This document shows, piece after piece, positions 39,507 to 47,162 of a DNA stretch of 64,000 bases. Position 1 is the stretch's first letter. The number at the start of each line of letters is the position of its first letter. Made by a program: the position numbers and the translations under genes. The stretch is from Chloroflexota bacterium (GTDB lineage: Bacteria; Chloroflexota; Anaerolineae; Anaerolineales; Villigracilaceae). A model generated the notes under the pieces. It did no database searches, had not been told where the DNA came from, and saw only the letters and a program-made list of their open reading frames with translations. The stretch covers positions 248,001-312,000 of the forward strand of contig JACRBN010000025.1 of the NCBI GenBank assembly GCA_016213105.1. The letters are read 5' to 3'.

Positions 39507-39679
39507 TGTGGATAACTGGTGTTTTTGCTGTGGATAATTGACGTAAGGCGGGATATTATCCCGCCTTACATCTGTTGATAACTACGGATTTTCTGTGGAT
39601 AACCCTGCTGGAACTGTGCATAAAACTGGTCGAGTCCTGTGGAGAATACGGGAAGGGGCTCGCCCAAAGCTGTGGATAA
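39507..39679 (-). other. Cluster of seven DnaA-box-like sequences
   Basis: On the minus strand TTATCCACA occurs perfectly at 39679-39671, 39602-39594, 39537-39529 and 39515-39507; one-mismatch versions are TTCTCCACA (39646-39638), TTATGCACA (39623-39615) and TTATCAACA (39581-39573). All seven are followed by G and share one orientation. Successive boxes start 33, 23, 21, 21, 44 and 22 bp apart, so most spacings are near two helical turns. The perfect 9-mer was not noticed elsewhere in the window. Five boxes fall in the last codons of the RmlD-like gene and two in the spacer. No dnaA, dnaN or gid gene is nearby. Confidence 0.7.
39544..39568. repeat. Short palindrome at the RmlD-like gene end
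   Basis: TAAGGCGGGATATTATCCCG CCTTA, a perfect hairpin that includes the gene's stop codon and lies between two DnaA-box-like sequences. It could terminate minus-strand transcription, though no T-run follows. Confidence 0.6.
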
Positions 39680-40483
39680 CCTGTGAGTAGACAGCCACAA
39701 ATTAGGCGCGCGCCGCGCCGTCAGGCCGGAGTCCAGCACGGACTTGGGGGAAATGGTGGATTCGTCCAGTCCGAACTGGCGCGCCACCTCGACCCCAAAC
39801 TGGTACTTGCTCATCGGCTGCGGCCCGACCGCGTGATACAGTCCGCTCAGGCCGTGCTCGAGCATTTTGACCAGGATGCGTCCCGTGTCGTTGACCAGCA
39901 TGGGGCAGAAGGTGACATCCGTAAAGCCGCTGGCCTTCAACCCATTCGACAGACAGTTGTAGAAGAACTCCGCCAGGCTGCGCTTGCCGCTCGGACTCCA
40001 GCCGTAGATGTTGACCCGTGCCACGACCGCCTCGGGATACTCCGCCCCGACGGCCTGCTCCCCTTCCAATTTGGTCTGGGCATACACCCCCAGCGGATTC
40101 GGGACGTCCGCTTCAGTGTAGGCGCCCTGTTTGCTGCCGTCAAAGACCGCATCGGTGGAGACGTGCGCCATGCGAATGCCGCGTGCCTTGCAGGCGCGGG
40201 CCAGTCGCGCGGGCAGGTGCGCGTTGAGGCGGCGGGCCAGGTCCGGGTCCGCCTCGCAGGCTTCGAGGTCCGCCAGGGCGGCGCAGTGGATCACCCCGTC
40301 GGGCTGGGCCGCGTCGAGGACGGAATCCACCGCCCCCGCGTCGAGCAAATCCGCCCGCACGATGCGGAATGGCGTCCCCGACAATTTGCCGCGGTCCACC
40401 ACCGCCACCTCGTGCGCCGACATGGCTTCGAGGGCGAGGTTGATTCCGAGCAATCCGCTTGCACCGGTGACGAGAAGTTTCAT
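39566..40483 (-). CDS. dTDP-4-dehydrorhamnose reductase (RmlD)-like SDR
   Basis: Extended SDR of 305 residues, RmlD-like; reduces a 4-keto nucleotide sugar. Rossmann motif KLLVTGASGLLGINLALEA; DGVIHCAALADLEACEADPD and VSTDAVFDGSKQGAYTEADV follow; the catalytic tetrad is in VYAQTKLEGEQAV (YxxxK). Size and STDAVFDG are typical of the RfbD group. GGAG precedes the ATG at 40483. Its last 38 codons hold five of the seven DnaA-box-like sequences, using the Leu codon TTA that is rare in the rest of the gene. Confidence 0.85.
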   Translation of the reverse strand: MKLLVTGASGLLGINLALEAMSAHEVAVVDRGKLSGTPFRIVRADLLDAGAVDSVLDAAQPDGVIHCAALADLEACEADPDLARRLNAHLPARLARACKARGIRMAHVSTDAVFDGSKQGAYTEADVPNPLGVYAQTKLEGEQAVGAEYPEAVVARVNIYGWSPSGKRSLAEFFYNCLSNGLKASGFTDVTFCPMLVNDTGRILVKMLEHGLSGLYHAVGPQPMSKYQFGVEVARQFGLDESTISPKSVLDSGLTARRAPNLWLSTHRLSTALGEPLPVFSTGLDQFYAQFQQGYPQKIRSYQQM

Positions 40484-40493
40484 GAAATTCTCC

Positions 40494-40526
40494 AAACCCT
40501 AAAGGTCTCGGAGACCTTTAGGGTTT
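40494..40526. repeat. Perfect palindrome between pseB-like and rmlD-like genes
   Basis: AAACCCTAAAGGTCTCGGAG followed by ACCTTTAGGGTTT. A 16-bp perfect stem; a possible attenuator or transcript-stability element in the operon. Confidence 0.6.
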
Positions 40527-40530
40527 TATG

Positions 40531-41541
40531 CTAGCCTTCCAGCTTGCCCTGCGTGTACAGTTCCTCGAAGGGCGCGATGAATTTCTTGATGCCTTCCAGG
40601 TCGAGCCACTCGCTGTTGTTGTCGCTCGAATAGAAATAACCTTCGGGCGGGGTTTTGCCTTTGGACTGCCACGAGTAACCGAACCAACTCGCCTCGGCGG
40701 GCTGTACCACAAACATCCTGTCGAGCTCGATGGTGTGACGGGCCTCGTCTTCCGAGATGAGCGCCTCATGCAGTTTTTCGCCCGCGCGGATGCCGATGAC
40801 CTTGATCTCGGCGTCGGGCGCGATGGCGCGCGCCAGATCAATGACCGTGGTGCTGGGAATCTTGGGGACGAAGACTTCGCCGCCTTCCATCTGTTCGATG
40901 CAGTCGATGACGAAGCGCACGCCCTGTTCGAGCGAGAGCCAGAAGCGGGTCATGCGGTCATCGGTGACGGTGATGCTGCCGCCGCCGCGCTGTTTGAGGA
41001 ACAGCGGGACGACCGATCCGCGCGAGCCGACCACGTTCCCGTAGCGGACGCACGAGTAGCGGGTGGCTGATCCCGCGGCGTAGGCGTTGCTCTGGATGGT
41101 CAGCTTCTCGGCGGCCAGCTTGGTCGCGCCGTACAGGTTGGCGGGGCTGACGGCCTTGTCGGTGCTGATGGTCATGACCTTTTTGACGCCTGCATCCAGG
41201 GCGGCTTCCACCACGTTGGCGGTGCCCATGATGTTGGTCTTGATGGCTTCCATCGGGTTGTACTCGCAGGCAGGCACCTGCTTGAGCGCCGCCGCATGGA
41301 CGACGATGTCCACGCCGTGCATGGCGCGCAGCAGACGTTCGCGGTCGCGGATGTCGCCGATGAAATAGCGCAGGCGCGGATCATTGTACCCACCGACCTG
41401 CATCTCATGCTGCTTCAACTCGTCGCGGCTGAAGATGATGATCTTCTTCGGCTGTTTTTCTTCCAGCAGGATCTTGGTGAATTTCTTGCCGAACGAACCC
41501 GTGCCGCCTGTAACGAGCACGACTTGATTTTTCCAGTCCAT
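40531..41541 (-). CDS. pseB: UDP-N-acetylglucosamine 4,6-dehydratase (PseB-like)
   Basis: First step of pseudaminic-acid-type synthesis: UDP-GlcNAc to a 4-keto-6-deoxy sugar. The 336-residue extended SDR has VVLVTGGTGSFGKKFTKILL, IGDIRDRERLLRAMHGVDIV, HAAALKQVPACEYNPMEAIK, ISTDKAVSPANLYGATKLAA (catalytic STDK and YxxxK), and CVRYGNVVGSRGSVVPLF. These match the FlaA1/PseB wording closely. AAGGAG precedes the ATG at 41541. Together with the NeuB-like and SpsF-like genes it marks a nonulosonic or deoxyamino-sugar pathway. Confidence 0.93.
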   Translation of the reverse strand: MDWKNQVVLVTGGTGSFGKKFTKILLEEKQPKKIIIFSRDELKQHEMQVGGYNDPRLRYFIGDIRDRERLLRAMHGVDIVVHAAALKQVPACEYNPMEAIKTNIMGTANVVEAALDAGVKKVMTISTDKAVSPANLYGATKLAAEKLTIQSNAYAAGSATRYSCVRYGNVVGSRGSVVPLFLKQRGGGSITVTDDRMTRFWLSLEQGVRFVIDCIEQMEGGEVFVPKIPSTTVIDLARAIAPDAEIKVIGIRAGEKLHEALISEDEARHTIELDRMFVVQPAEASWFGYSWQSKGKTPPEGYFYSSDNNSEWLDLEGIKKFIAPFEELYTQGKLEG

Positions 41542-41558
41542 GAAGTTCTCCTTGAATT

Positions 41559-41585
41559 GTAGGGCAAGTTTGCAACTTTCCCTAC
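41559..41585. repeat. Short palindrome
   Basis: GTAGGGCAAGTTTGCAACTT then TCCCTAC, a degenerate member of the GTAGGGCAAATTG family, between the methyltransferase and pseB-like genes. Confidence 0.55.
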
Positions 41586-41595
41586 ATAATTTGAC

Positions 41596-42399
41596 CTATG
41601 ATTTCCGCGCTTCGAACAAACCGCCAGCCTTCCCGATGAAGATCTCGCCGTTCCTGCTCATCTCCGCTGTGAGTTCACGTTCAATGGATCGAAATGCATC
41701 CTCCTGAAAATCTGCGGTGGATCCCATCGAACGGATGTATGCCATCATCACAGAAACATCCGTCACCCGCAGGTCGTCGAGGTAACGCGACCATTCCACA
41801 TGCGGAAAAAATTCCTGCAACTGTTCCTGCCCATTTTCGAGCGTGAAGGCGGAAGTGATGGTCTCTCTTTTTATGCCGTTGCCCGTACGTTCGAGCCAGT
41901 CCCACATCTGGCGCATGTGATTCTGTCCGAGCGTGGCGGTGAACAGGATGCCGTCGGCTTTCAAGACACGCCGCATCTCCTTCAACGCACGCCTTCGGTC
42001 GGGGACGTGATACAGCATGTGATTGGCGATGACCGCGTCAAACGTCCCGTCTTCAAAAGGGATTTCCTGCGCGTCGATCTCTTTGAACTTGTAGTTACGT
42101 CCCGTGACGACCAGATTTCTCCAGGCCGAATCGATCATCCCCGCAGATAGGTCAGAGAGGGTGATGTCCCAGGTGGCGGGGATTCGAGCTGCGTTATCTC
42201 TCCACAAATATCCAGGCCCGCATCCCAATTCCAGGAGCTTTGCGTTCGCTGGCAATACGAGGAGATGGTCAAAGACCCAGGGCATCCAACCGTAGGGATT
42301 CGTACTGAAACGCTTGTGGATCTCCACCCGCGCATCCAGGTTGGACGAGTCTTTGTATTGATCGGTTTTGAGATATTGTGGGTCGGTGAAACGGGACAT
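41596..42399 (-). CDS. Class I SAM-dependent methyltransferase
   Basis: A 267-residue SAM methyltransferase, UbiE/Methyltransf_11-like. Motif I is AKLLELGCGPGYLWRDNAAR (residues about 50-69), with the acidic loop WDITLSDLSAGMID and motif IV-like FDAVIANHMLYHVPDRRRAL. Acceptor unknown; in this setting most likely a sugar hydroxyl or a carboxyl. AGGAAGTG precedes the ATG at 42399, 3 bp after the next gene's stop. Cytosolic. Confidence 0.85.
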   Translation of the reverse strand: MSRFTDPQYLKTDQYKDSSNLDARVEIHKRFSTNPYGWMPWVFDHLLVLPANAKLLELGCGPGYLWRDNAARIPATWDITLSDLSAGMIDSAWRNLVVTGRNYKFKEIDAQEIPFEDGTFDAVIANHMLYHVPDRRRALKEMRRVLKADGILFTATLGQNHMRQMWDWLERTGNGIKRETITSAFTLENGQEQLQEFFPHVEWSRYLDDLRVTDVSVMMAYIRSMGSTADFQEDAFRSIERELTAEMSRNGEIFIGKAGGLFEARKS

Positions 42400-42402
42400 G
42401 AA

Positions 42403-43224
42403 TCACTTCCTAATGACGATCAGCGGATATTGTCCGTTCTCGCCGAAGAAACGCGGGAAGCGTTCCTCCAGCCAGAAGATGAATTTCAGCCAGGCCTTGC
42501 CGCCCAGTTGCGGACGGACGAACCAGCGCATGAAGCGCGGGCTGAGGCTGCGCCACGGGTGGATCTTGAAATTCAGCACACCGTTCAATTCGCTCTTGAG
42601 CCAGCTTGGGGTCATCTTGGCGACGAACGTGCCCGCTTCGTCATCTTCGGATTTCCAGTTTTTCTTCTGCTTGGCCGAGCGTCCCGTCAACGCGCGCGCG
42701 AGGCCGATGAAGGGTTCGGCCATGCGCATCAGCAGCGGATTGTGCCAGCCGTTGACGATGGCCGCGCTTTTGCCCGTCTTAAGCACGCGCGTCAGTTCGA
42801 GATAAGCACGCTTGTGCTCGGTCAACGCCAGGTGGTGGATAGTGTGCATCGAGACCACGCCGTCGAAGGTCTCGGGCTTGAAGGGCAGGTTGGCGATGTC
42901 GGCCACCACGACCAGGCCCTTGTCGCCGAGGCGTTTGCGGGCTTCCTTCAGGGCGGTGATGGAAATATCGGCGCAGACGCGGAAGCGGTAGCCTGCGGAA
43001 TAGGTCAGGTAGTCAGGCCACTGCACGGGGCCTGAACCCGCGTCGAGCAGGAAGTCACCCGTCGGTGCGATGTGGCGGTTGACACGCAAATGGCAGTTGT
43101 GGATGTAGTCACGCGAAACAGGACGCAAGTCTTCGTAGCGGGCATTCTGATAGAGTCCCTCGCCGACCTGCGACCAGCCGATCTGGTCATAGAATTCGCG
43201 CACTTGTTGTTTTGAATTTTCCAT
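42403..43224 (-). CDS. Class I SAM-dependent methyltransferase
   Basis: A 273-residue methyltransferase. Motif I is DFLLDAGSGPVQWPDYLTYS (AGSG), with DISITALKEARKRLGDKGLV and the post-motif FDGVVSMHTIHHLALTEHKR. The long C-terminal part (TPSWLKSELNGVLNFKIHPW) is specific to this subgroup. AGGAACC stands before the ATG at 43224, and a perfect palindrome lies just upstream. Acceptor unknown. Confidence 0.85.
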   Translation of the reverse strand: MENSKQQVREFYDQIGWSQVGEGLYQNARYEDLRPVSRDYIHNCHLRVNRHIAPTGDFLLDAGSGPVQWPDYLTYSAGYRFRVCADISITALKEARKRLGDKGLVVVADIANLPFKPETFDGVVSMHTIHHLALTEHKRAYLELTRVLKTGKSAAIVNGWHNPLLMRMAEPFIGLARALTGRSAKQKKNWKSEDDEAGTFVAKMTPSWLKSELNGVLNFKIHPWRSLSPRFMRWFVRPQLGGKAWLKFIFWLEERFPRFFGENGQYPLIVIRK

Positions 43225-43235
43225 ATTGGTTCCTG

Positions 43236-43262
43236 TAGGGGCGACCCAATGGGTCGCCCCTA
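43236..43262. repeat. Perfect palindrome (TAGGGGCGACCC type)
   Basis: TAGGGGCGACCCAATGGGTC then GCCCCTA, a 12-bp perfect stem with a short loop, between the 43270 and 42403 genes. Confidence 0.75.
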
Positions 43263-43269
43263 TCAAAAA

Positions 43270-44868
43270 TCATTTCCAGGTAAACGGTTTGCCGGCCAAA
43301 AAGCCGAACGTGTCCGAAAATTGGGACATGCCTTCGTCGCCCAGCACGCGTTCGATGGGCCAGACATCCAGGTCATCCCAGAAGTTCATCAAGCGCCAGG
43401 GGAATGGGCGCGGATATTCGAAGAAGAAACGATAGCCGTAATTCCAGGCCAGGGCGGTCTGCTCTTCGGTCAGACGGTGGCCTTCGAAGTCGGCTAGCAC
43501 AGATTCGACTGCGGCAAAGTATTCATCCCAGGAACTGGGGTCGATGGTGAAACCGCGTTTGCGATAATGCGTGTCCCCGCAGGCGATTACGGGACGCCCG
43601 TTCATGGCCGTCTCCACGCCGACGGTGGTCGTGTAGACCAGGCCCAGGTCGGCGATCTCGATCAGGTCGTAGGTGTTGATCTTGTCCGTCGCGCCGATAA
43701 TGTGGATGTGGTCGGGTTGCCCTGTCAGCGCGTCGCGGGCCACCTGTCCCATCGAGCGCGCCTTCGGGACGAGGGTCTCGCCAGGGTGGACGCGGATCAC
43801 CAATTGGACTTCGGGCCGATGGGCGAAGAATTGCACAGTGCGCGTCATCCACTCGGACATCGACTCGGCGAAGACGTTGCGGCCGAGCGTCAGGCTGTCG
43901 CCGAGGACGTTGGCGGCGATCATCACCACGGGACGGCTGTCGAGGCCGAGCGCCTTGCGGGTATTCTCCGCGCCCTGCGAGGAGATGTACTGCCACAGCC
44001 GCTTGGACTTGCCCCACACACGGGCGCCACGGCGGGCGTTTTCCAGGTCGGCCAGGCGCTGGTACATGTCATCGGTCATCGGCTGGGAGCAGCGCGCCTT
44101 GACGAGATAATCCGTCTCCTGGCGCATGATGGACGAATCCTGCGCGAGCCAGATCTGCTCACGTTGATCGTTGAATTCGTAGGTTATGACCTGGATGCCG
44201 AGATAGCGCGCCACACGGAAGACGATGCCCATCTCCAGGATCAGGCCGTTCGGGACGAGCACCGCGTCGGGTTTGTGGGCCTGCATCCAGTCGAGGGCGA
44301 CGCGGGCGGCGAAGGTGTTGCGCTGGATGCGCAGGTTGTAGAGCGCGCGGTCGCCCGCATCGTCCATGTCCACTTCTTCGCGCATCAGGGTGTACTGCGC
44401 GTCCCAGAGGGAGATTTCTTCCACGTCAGACTGGAGCTGGCTCGGTAAAACGGAGACAGGCTTGAGGTCGAGCATGGAGACATGCGCCACGAGTGGCGAA
44501 AGGGACGCAAGTGCATCGCGTGTGTGCAGCGCGCGCTGGCGCTGGGTCAGCTTGTCCATTTGCTTGTGCCACTCGGAGTAGGGCAAAGTCATCAGCGTGA
44601 CTTTGTGCCCTTGCCCCGCCAGCACGAGCGAAATATAGGCGGACTGCTCAATCCAGTAATGCAGCGTGGCGAAGAAGAGAATGTTCTTGCCAGGTTTGGC
44701 ATTGTTCACAAAGGGAATCGTTTTCGCGACCGCAGCGGGCAAAGACTTTTGCAGGCGGTCGAGATTGTAATGATCCTTGCGGGCGCGGTTCTTCTGACGG
44801 AGTGACCAGTCGAGTTCGGCGGCCAGCGGGAGTTCACCAAGGAAATTGCGGAGGGAGGTTTTATTCAT
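43270..44868 (-). CDS. GT-B glycosyltransferase / CDP-glycerol transferase-like
   Basis: A 532-residue surface-polysaccharide transferase related to the gene at 29035. N-terminal part: NILFFATLHYWIEQSAYISL and MTLPYSEWHKQM; C-terminal GT-B donor domain: VVMIAANVLGDSLTLGRNVF, VQLVIRVHPGETLVPKARSM and IADLGLVYTTTVGVETAMNG followed by RPVIACGDTHYRKRGFTI. The ETAMNGRPVI loop is characteristic of KpsC/CDP-glycerol-like enzymes. The start at 44868 (MNKTSLR) is preferred to one five codons upstream. It closely follows the ABC transporter genes. Confidence 0.8.
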   Translation of the reverse strand: MNKTSLRNFLGELPLAAELDWSLRQKNRARKDHYNLDRLQKSLPAAVAKTIPFVNNAKPGKNILFFATLHYWIEQSAYISLVLAGQGHKVTLMTLPYSEWHKQMDKLTQRQRALHTRDALASLSPLVAHVSMLDLKPVSVLPSQLQSDVEEISLWDAQYTLMREEVDMDDAGDRALYNLRIQRNTFAARVALDWMQAHKPDAVLVPNGLILEMGIVFRVARYLGIQVITYEFNDQREQIWLAQDSSIMRQETDYLVKARCSQPMTDDMYQRLADLENARRGARVWGKSKRLWQYISSQGAENTRKALGLDSRPVVMIAANVLGDSLTLGRNVFAESMSEWMTRTVQFFAHRPEVQLVIRVHPGETLVPKARSMGQVARDALTGQPDHIHIIGATDKINTYDLIEIADLGLVYTTTVGVETAMNGRPVIACGDTHYRKRGFTIDPSSWDEYFAAVESVLADFEGHRLTEEQTALAWNYGYRFFFEYPRPFPWRLMNFWDDLDVWPIERVLGDEGMSQFSDTFGFLAGKPFTWK

Positions 44869-44874
44869 GGATAT

Positions 44875-44902
44875 GTAGGGCAAATTGCCAATTTGCCCCT
44901 AC
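44875..44902. repeat. Palindrome (GTAGGGCAAATTGCC type)
   Basis: GTAGGGCAAATTGCCAATTT then GCCCCTAC, spanning the gap between the GT gene start and the end of the ABC ATPase gene, whose stop lies inside it. Confidence 0.65.
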
Positions 44903-46188
44903 TCGACTTTCTCAATATTCCAATCCAAACGCGGGCGGACGGGGCCGACGCGCGGCTCGGGCCATTGGGTGCCTGGCGCGCCGCTGATGTCTACGTTGAA
45001 GGCGATGGCGTTCTCGTCCATGAAGTAGCGGCGCACGCCGAATGAACTGGCGTTGACGCCGATGCTGTAACGGCCTTCGTTGAAAATATCGGCGGGGATT
45101 TGCGCGCGGCTGACGTAGCGGCCCGCTGTGCGCGAGTCGAATTTTTCGAATAACTCTTGCGCGTCGGTGTCGAACGAAGTAAGCACGTATTCGCCGCGCA
45201 TGGTGCTGAGGTAAAAACCGATCCGCAGGCCCGTGATGGGCGCATCGAGTTGATAGGTAAACTCGACAGTGACAGGCTCGGTCGAGCGGACGGTATCCAC
45301 GACCTTGCCGCGCACATCCCTGACCTTGAGGCTGATCGGCCTGAATGGCGCGCTCGCCGCGGGGATCTCATCCACATCCCAGGCCCGCTCCCCAGCCTGC
45401 GACTGCCCCGAGGACAGGTAGAAATCCACGGCCTCCTGTGTGGGGCCGCGCATGATCATCTGGCCCTTGTTCAGCACGATGGCCTCCTGCGTCAGGCGCA
45501 GAATGGCCGACATATTGTGACTGACGAACAGCACGGTGCGTCCCTGCTGGGCCACGTCGCCCATCTTGCCGAGACACTTCTTCTGGAACTCGGCGTCGCC
45601 GACCGCCAGCACTTCGTCCACGACCAGGATCTCGGGTTCGAGATGCGCGGCGACCGCGAAGGCCAGACGCAGGTACATGCCCGACGAATAGCGCTTGACG
45701 GGCGTGTCAATGTATTGCGTGACTTCGGAGAAATCCACGATCTCATCGAACTTGCTGTCGATCTCGGCGCGCCGCATCCCCAGGATGGCGCCGTTCATGT
45801 AGATATTCTCACGGCCCGTCAACTCGGGATGGAAGCCCGTGCCGACTTCGAGCAGCGACCCCACCCGTCCACGCACAGCGACCGTGCCGACGGTTGGTTC
45901 CGTGACGCGCGAGAGGATCTTCAGCAGGGTGCTTTTCCCCGCGCCGTTGCGTCCCACGATGCCGAGCACTTTGCCTTCCTCCAGATCGAAGGAGACATCC
46001 TTCAAGGCCCAGACGTAGTTCTGGTTCAGCCGACGGTCGGATTTCCCGATCATGGCCTTGGCCAGGCGGACGGGCGCGGAGAATGTATCCACGATCACGT
46101 CGCGGAGCATGTTGTAGCGGAATTTCGACTCCGCCGCGCCGATCTTATATTGTTTGCCGATGTTTTTTACAGAAATGGCTGTTGTCAT
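44899..46188 (-). CDS. wzt: Polysaccharide ABC exporter, ATPase subunit (Wzt-like)
   Basis: ATPase of a Wzm/Wzt-type exporter for O-antigen or capsule-like glycan; 429 residues. Walker A GIVGRNGAGKSTLLKILSRV (residues about 77-96), Q-loop ENIYMNGAILGM, signature YSSGMYLRLAFAVAAHLEP, Walker B EILVVDEVLAVGDAEFQKKC and switch His FVSHNMSAI. After residue 260 comes a C-terminal beta-sandwich (DVRGKVVDTVRSTEPVTVEF; EGRYSIGVNASSFG), the Wzt glycan-recognition domain type. Paired with the permease at 46252. Confidence 0.93.
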   Translation of the reverse strand: MTTAISVKNIGKQYKIGAAESKFRYNMLRDVIVDTFSAPVRLAKAMIGKSDRRLNQNYVWALKDVSFDLEEGKVLGIVGRNGAGKSTLLKILSRVTEPTVGTVAVRGRVGSLLEVGTGFHPELTGRENIYMNGAILGMRRAEIDSKFDEIVDFSEVTQYIDTPVKRYSSGMYLRLAFAVAAHLEPEILVVDEVLAVGDAEFQKKCLGKMGDVAQQGRTVLFVSHNMSAILRLTQEAIVLNKGQMIMRGPTQEAVDFYLSSGQSQAGERAWDVDEIPAASAPFRPISLKVRDVRGKVVDTVRSTEPVTVEFTYQLDAPITGLRIGFYLSTMRGEYVLTSFDTDAQELFEKFDSRTAGRYVSRAQIPADIFNEGRYSIGVNASSFGVRRYFMDENAIAFNVDISGAPGTQWPEPRVGPVRPRLDWNIEKVE

Positions 46189-46198
46189 AAGTTACCAG

Positions 46199-46256
46199 GG
46201 TCGAAGGTCAAAAGTCGAAGGTCAAGGGATATTTGACCTTTGACTTTTGACCTATA
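46199..46256. repeat. Heptad inverted repeat (GGTCAAA type)
   Basis: GTCGAAGGTCAAAAGTCGAA, GGTCAAGGGATATTTGACCT, TTGACTTTTGACC: inverted halves of 7-bp period in the gap between the permease and ATPase genes. Confidence 0.85.
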
Positions 46257-47097
46257 TGGTGTCCGCAAAGGTCTTTTCCATGCTGCGGAAGTAGAAAAGG
46301 CCGGAGATGAAAATCAAAATCGAGATACCGACCGAAACCCACAGGGTGAGGTCGGGGCCGTTGCCAATGCCGAGCAGCGCCCAGCGGAAGCCGTTGACCA
46401 CGCCCGCCATTGGATTGAGGGAGTATAAAATCTGCCATTTATCGGAAATGACCGAGGCGGAATAGGCCACGGGGGTGGCGAACAGCCAGAACTGGGTCAG
46501 AAACGGCAGGGCCTGGTTCACGTCGCGATATTGCACGTTGACCGCCGAAAGCCAGAGCGCCACGCCCAGCGCGGTAATAATGGCCAGCAGCAGGAACAGC
46601 GGCAGCGTCCACAGCAAATGCCAGGCGGGTGCCACGCGATAGTACAGCATCAAAATAACCAGGATCACAAAGGCAATCGCAAAATCAACCAGCCCCGCAA
46701 AGACCGAGGACATCGGCAGGATCAGGCGCGGGAAGTAGATCTTGGTCACCATGTTGTTGTGCGCGACGAGTGAACGGCTGCCCTGATTGAGCGCGGTGAC
46801 GAAGAGTCCCCACGGCAGCAGGGCCGTGAACGAAAAAACAGGATACGGGATGCCTTCCGTCGGGAGTTTTGCGACCCTGTCGAACAGGAAGGTGAAAATC
46901 AGCATAGTCATCACAGGCTGGATGACAGCCCAGGCCATGCCCAGCAGGGTTTGCTTGTATTTGACCTTCACATCGCGCCAGACCATGAAGAAGATTAATT
47001 CACGGTAAATCCACAGGTCACGCAGGTTCAAGGCCGCGAGTCCCGTGGAGGGTTTGATATAGATGGTGTGCGGTTCGTGTTTTGTTATTTCAGTCAT
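46252..47097 (-). CDS. wzm: Polysaccharide ABC exporter, permease subunit (Wzm-like)
   Basis: Integral membrane ABC-2-type permease of 281 residues with six helices. LRDLWIYRELIFFMVWRDVK begins it, followed by LLGMAWAVIQPVMTMLIFTF and FDRVAKLPTEGIPYPVFSFT; ALLPWGLFVTALNQGSRSLV is also typical. The ending MAGVVNGFRWALLGIGNGPD matches the Wzm/TagG family. Works with the Wzt-like ATPase to carry lipid-linked glycan across the inner membrane. The start at 47097 (MTEITKHEP) is preferred to one five codons upstream; the gene's stop lies at the edge of a heptad repeat. Confidence 0.92.
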   Translation of the reverse strand: MTEITKHEPHTIYIKPSTGLAALNLRDLWIYRELIFFMVWRDVKVKYKQTLLGMAWAVIQPVMTMLIFTFLFDRVAKLPTEGIPYPVFSFTALLPWGLFVTALNQGSRSLVAHNNMVTKIYFPRLILPMSSVFAGLVDFAIAFVILVILMLYYRVAPAWHLLWTLPLFLLLAIITALGVALWLSAVNVQYRDVNQALPFLTQFWLFATPVAYSASVISDKWQILYSLNPMAGVVNGFRWALLGIGNGPDLTLWVSVGISILIFISGLFYFRSMEKTFADTI

Positions 47098-47105
47098 AAG
47101 CGCCT

Positions 47106-47162
47106 TTGTCAAAAGTCGAAGATCAAAAGTCGTGTGACTTTCGACATTAGACCTTTGACCTG
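47106..47162. repeat. Heptad inverted repeat (GTCGAAG type)
   Basis: GTCAAAAGTCGAAGATCAAA, AGTCGTGTGACTTTCGACAT, TAGACCTTTGACC. Same family as at 46.2 kb. It overlaps the last codons of the GDP-fucose-synthase-like gene. Confidence 0.8.

Noticed and set aside
39507-39679. Chromosomal replication origin
   Set aside because: DnaA-box density is high, but dnaA, dnaN, gid and an evident AT-rich unwinding stretch are absent; reported as a DnaA-box cluster only.
31891-47162. CRISPR-like array from the repeated GGTCAAA and similar units
   Set aside because: Units are 7 bp and contiguous, with no spacers of constant length and no cas genes.
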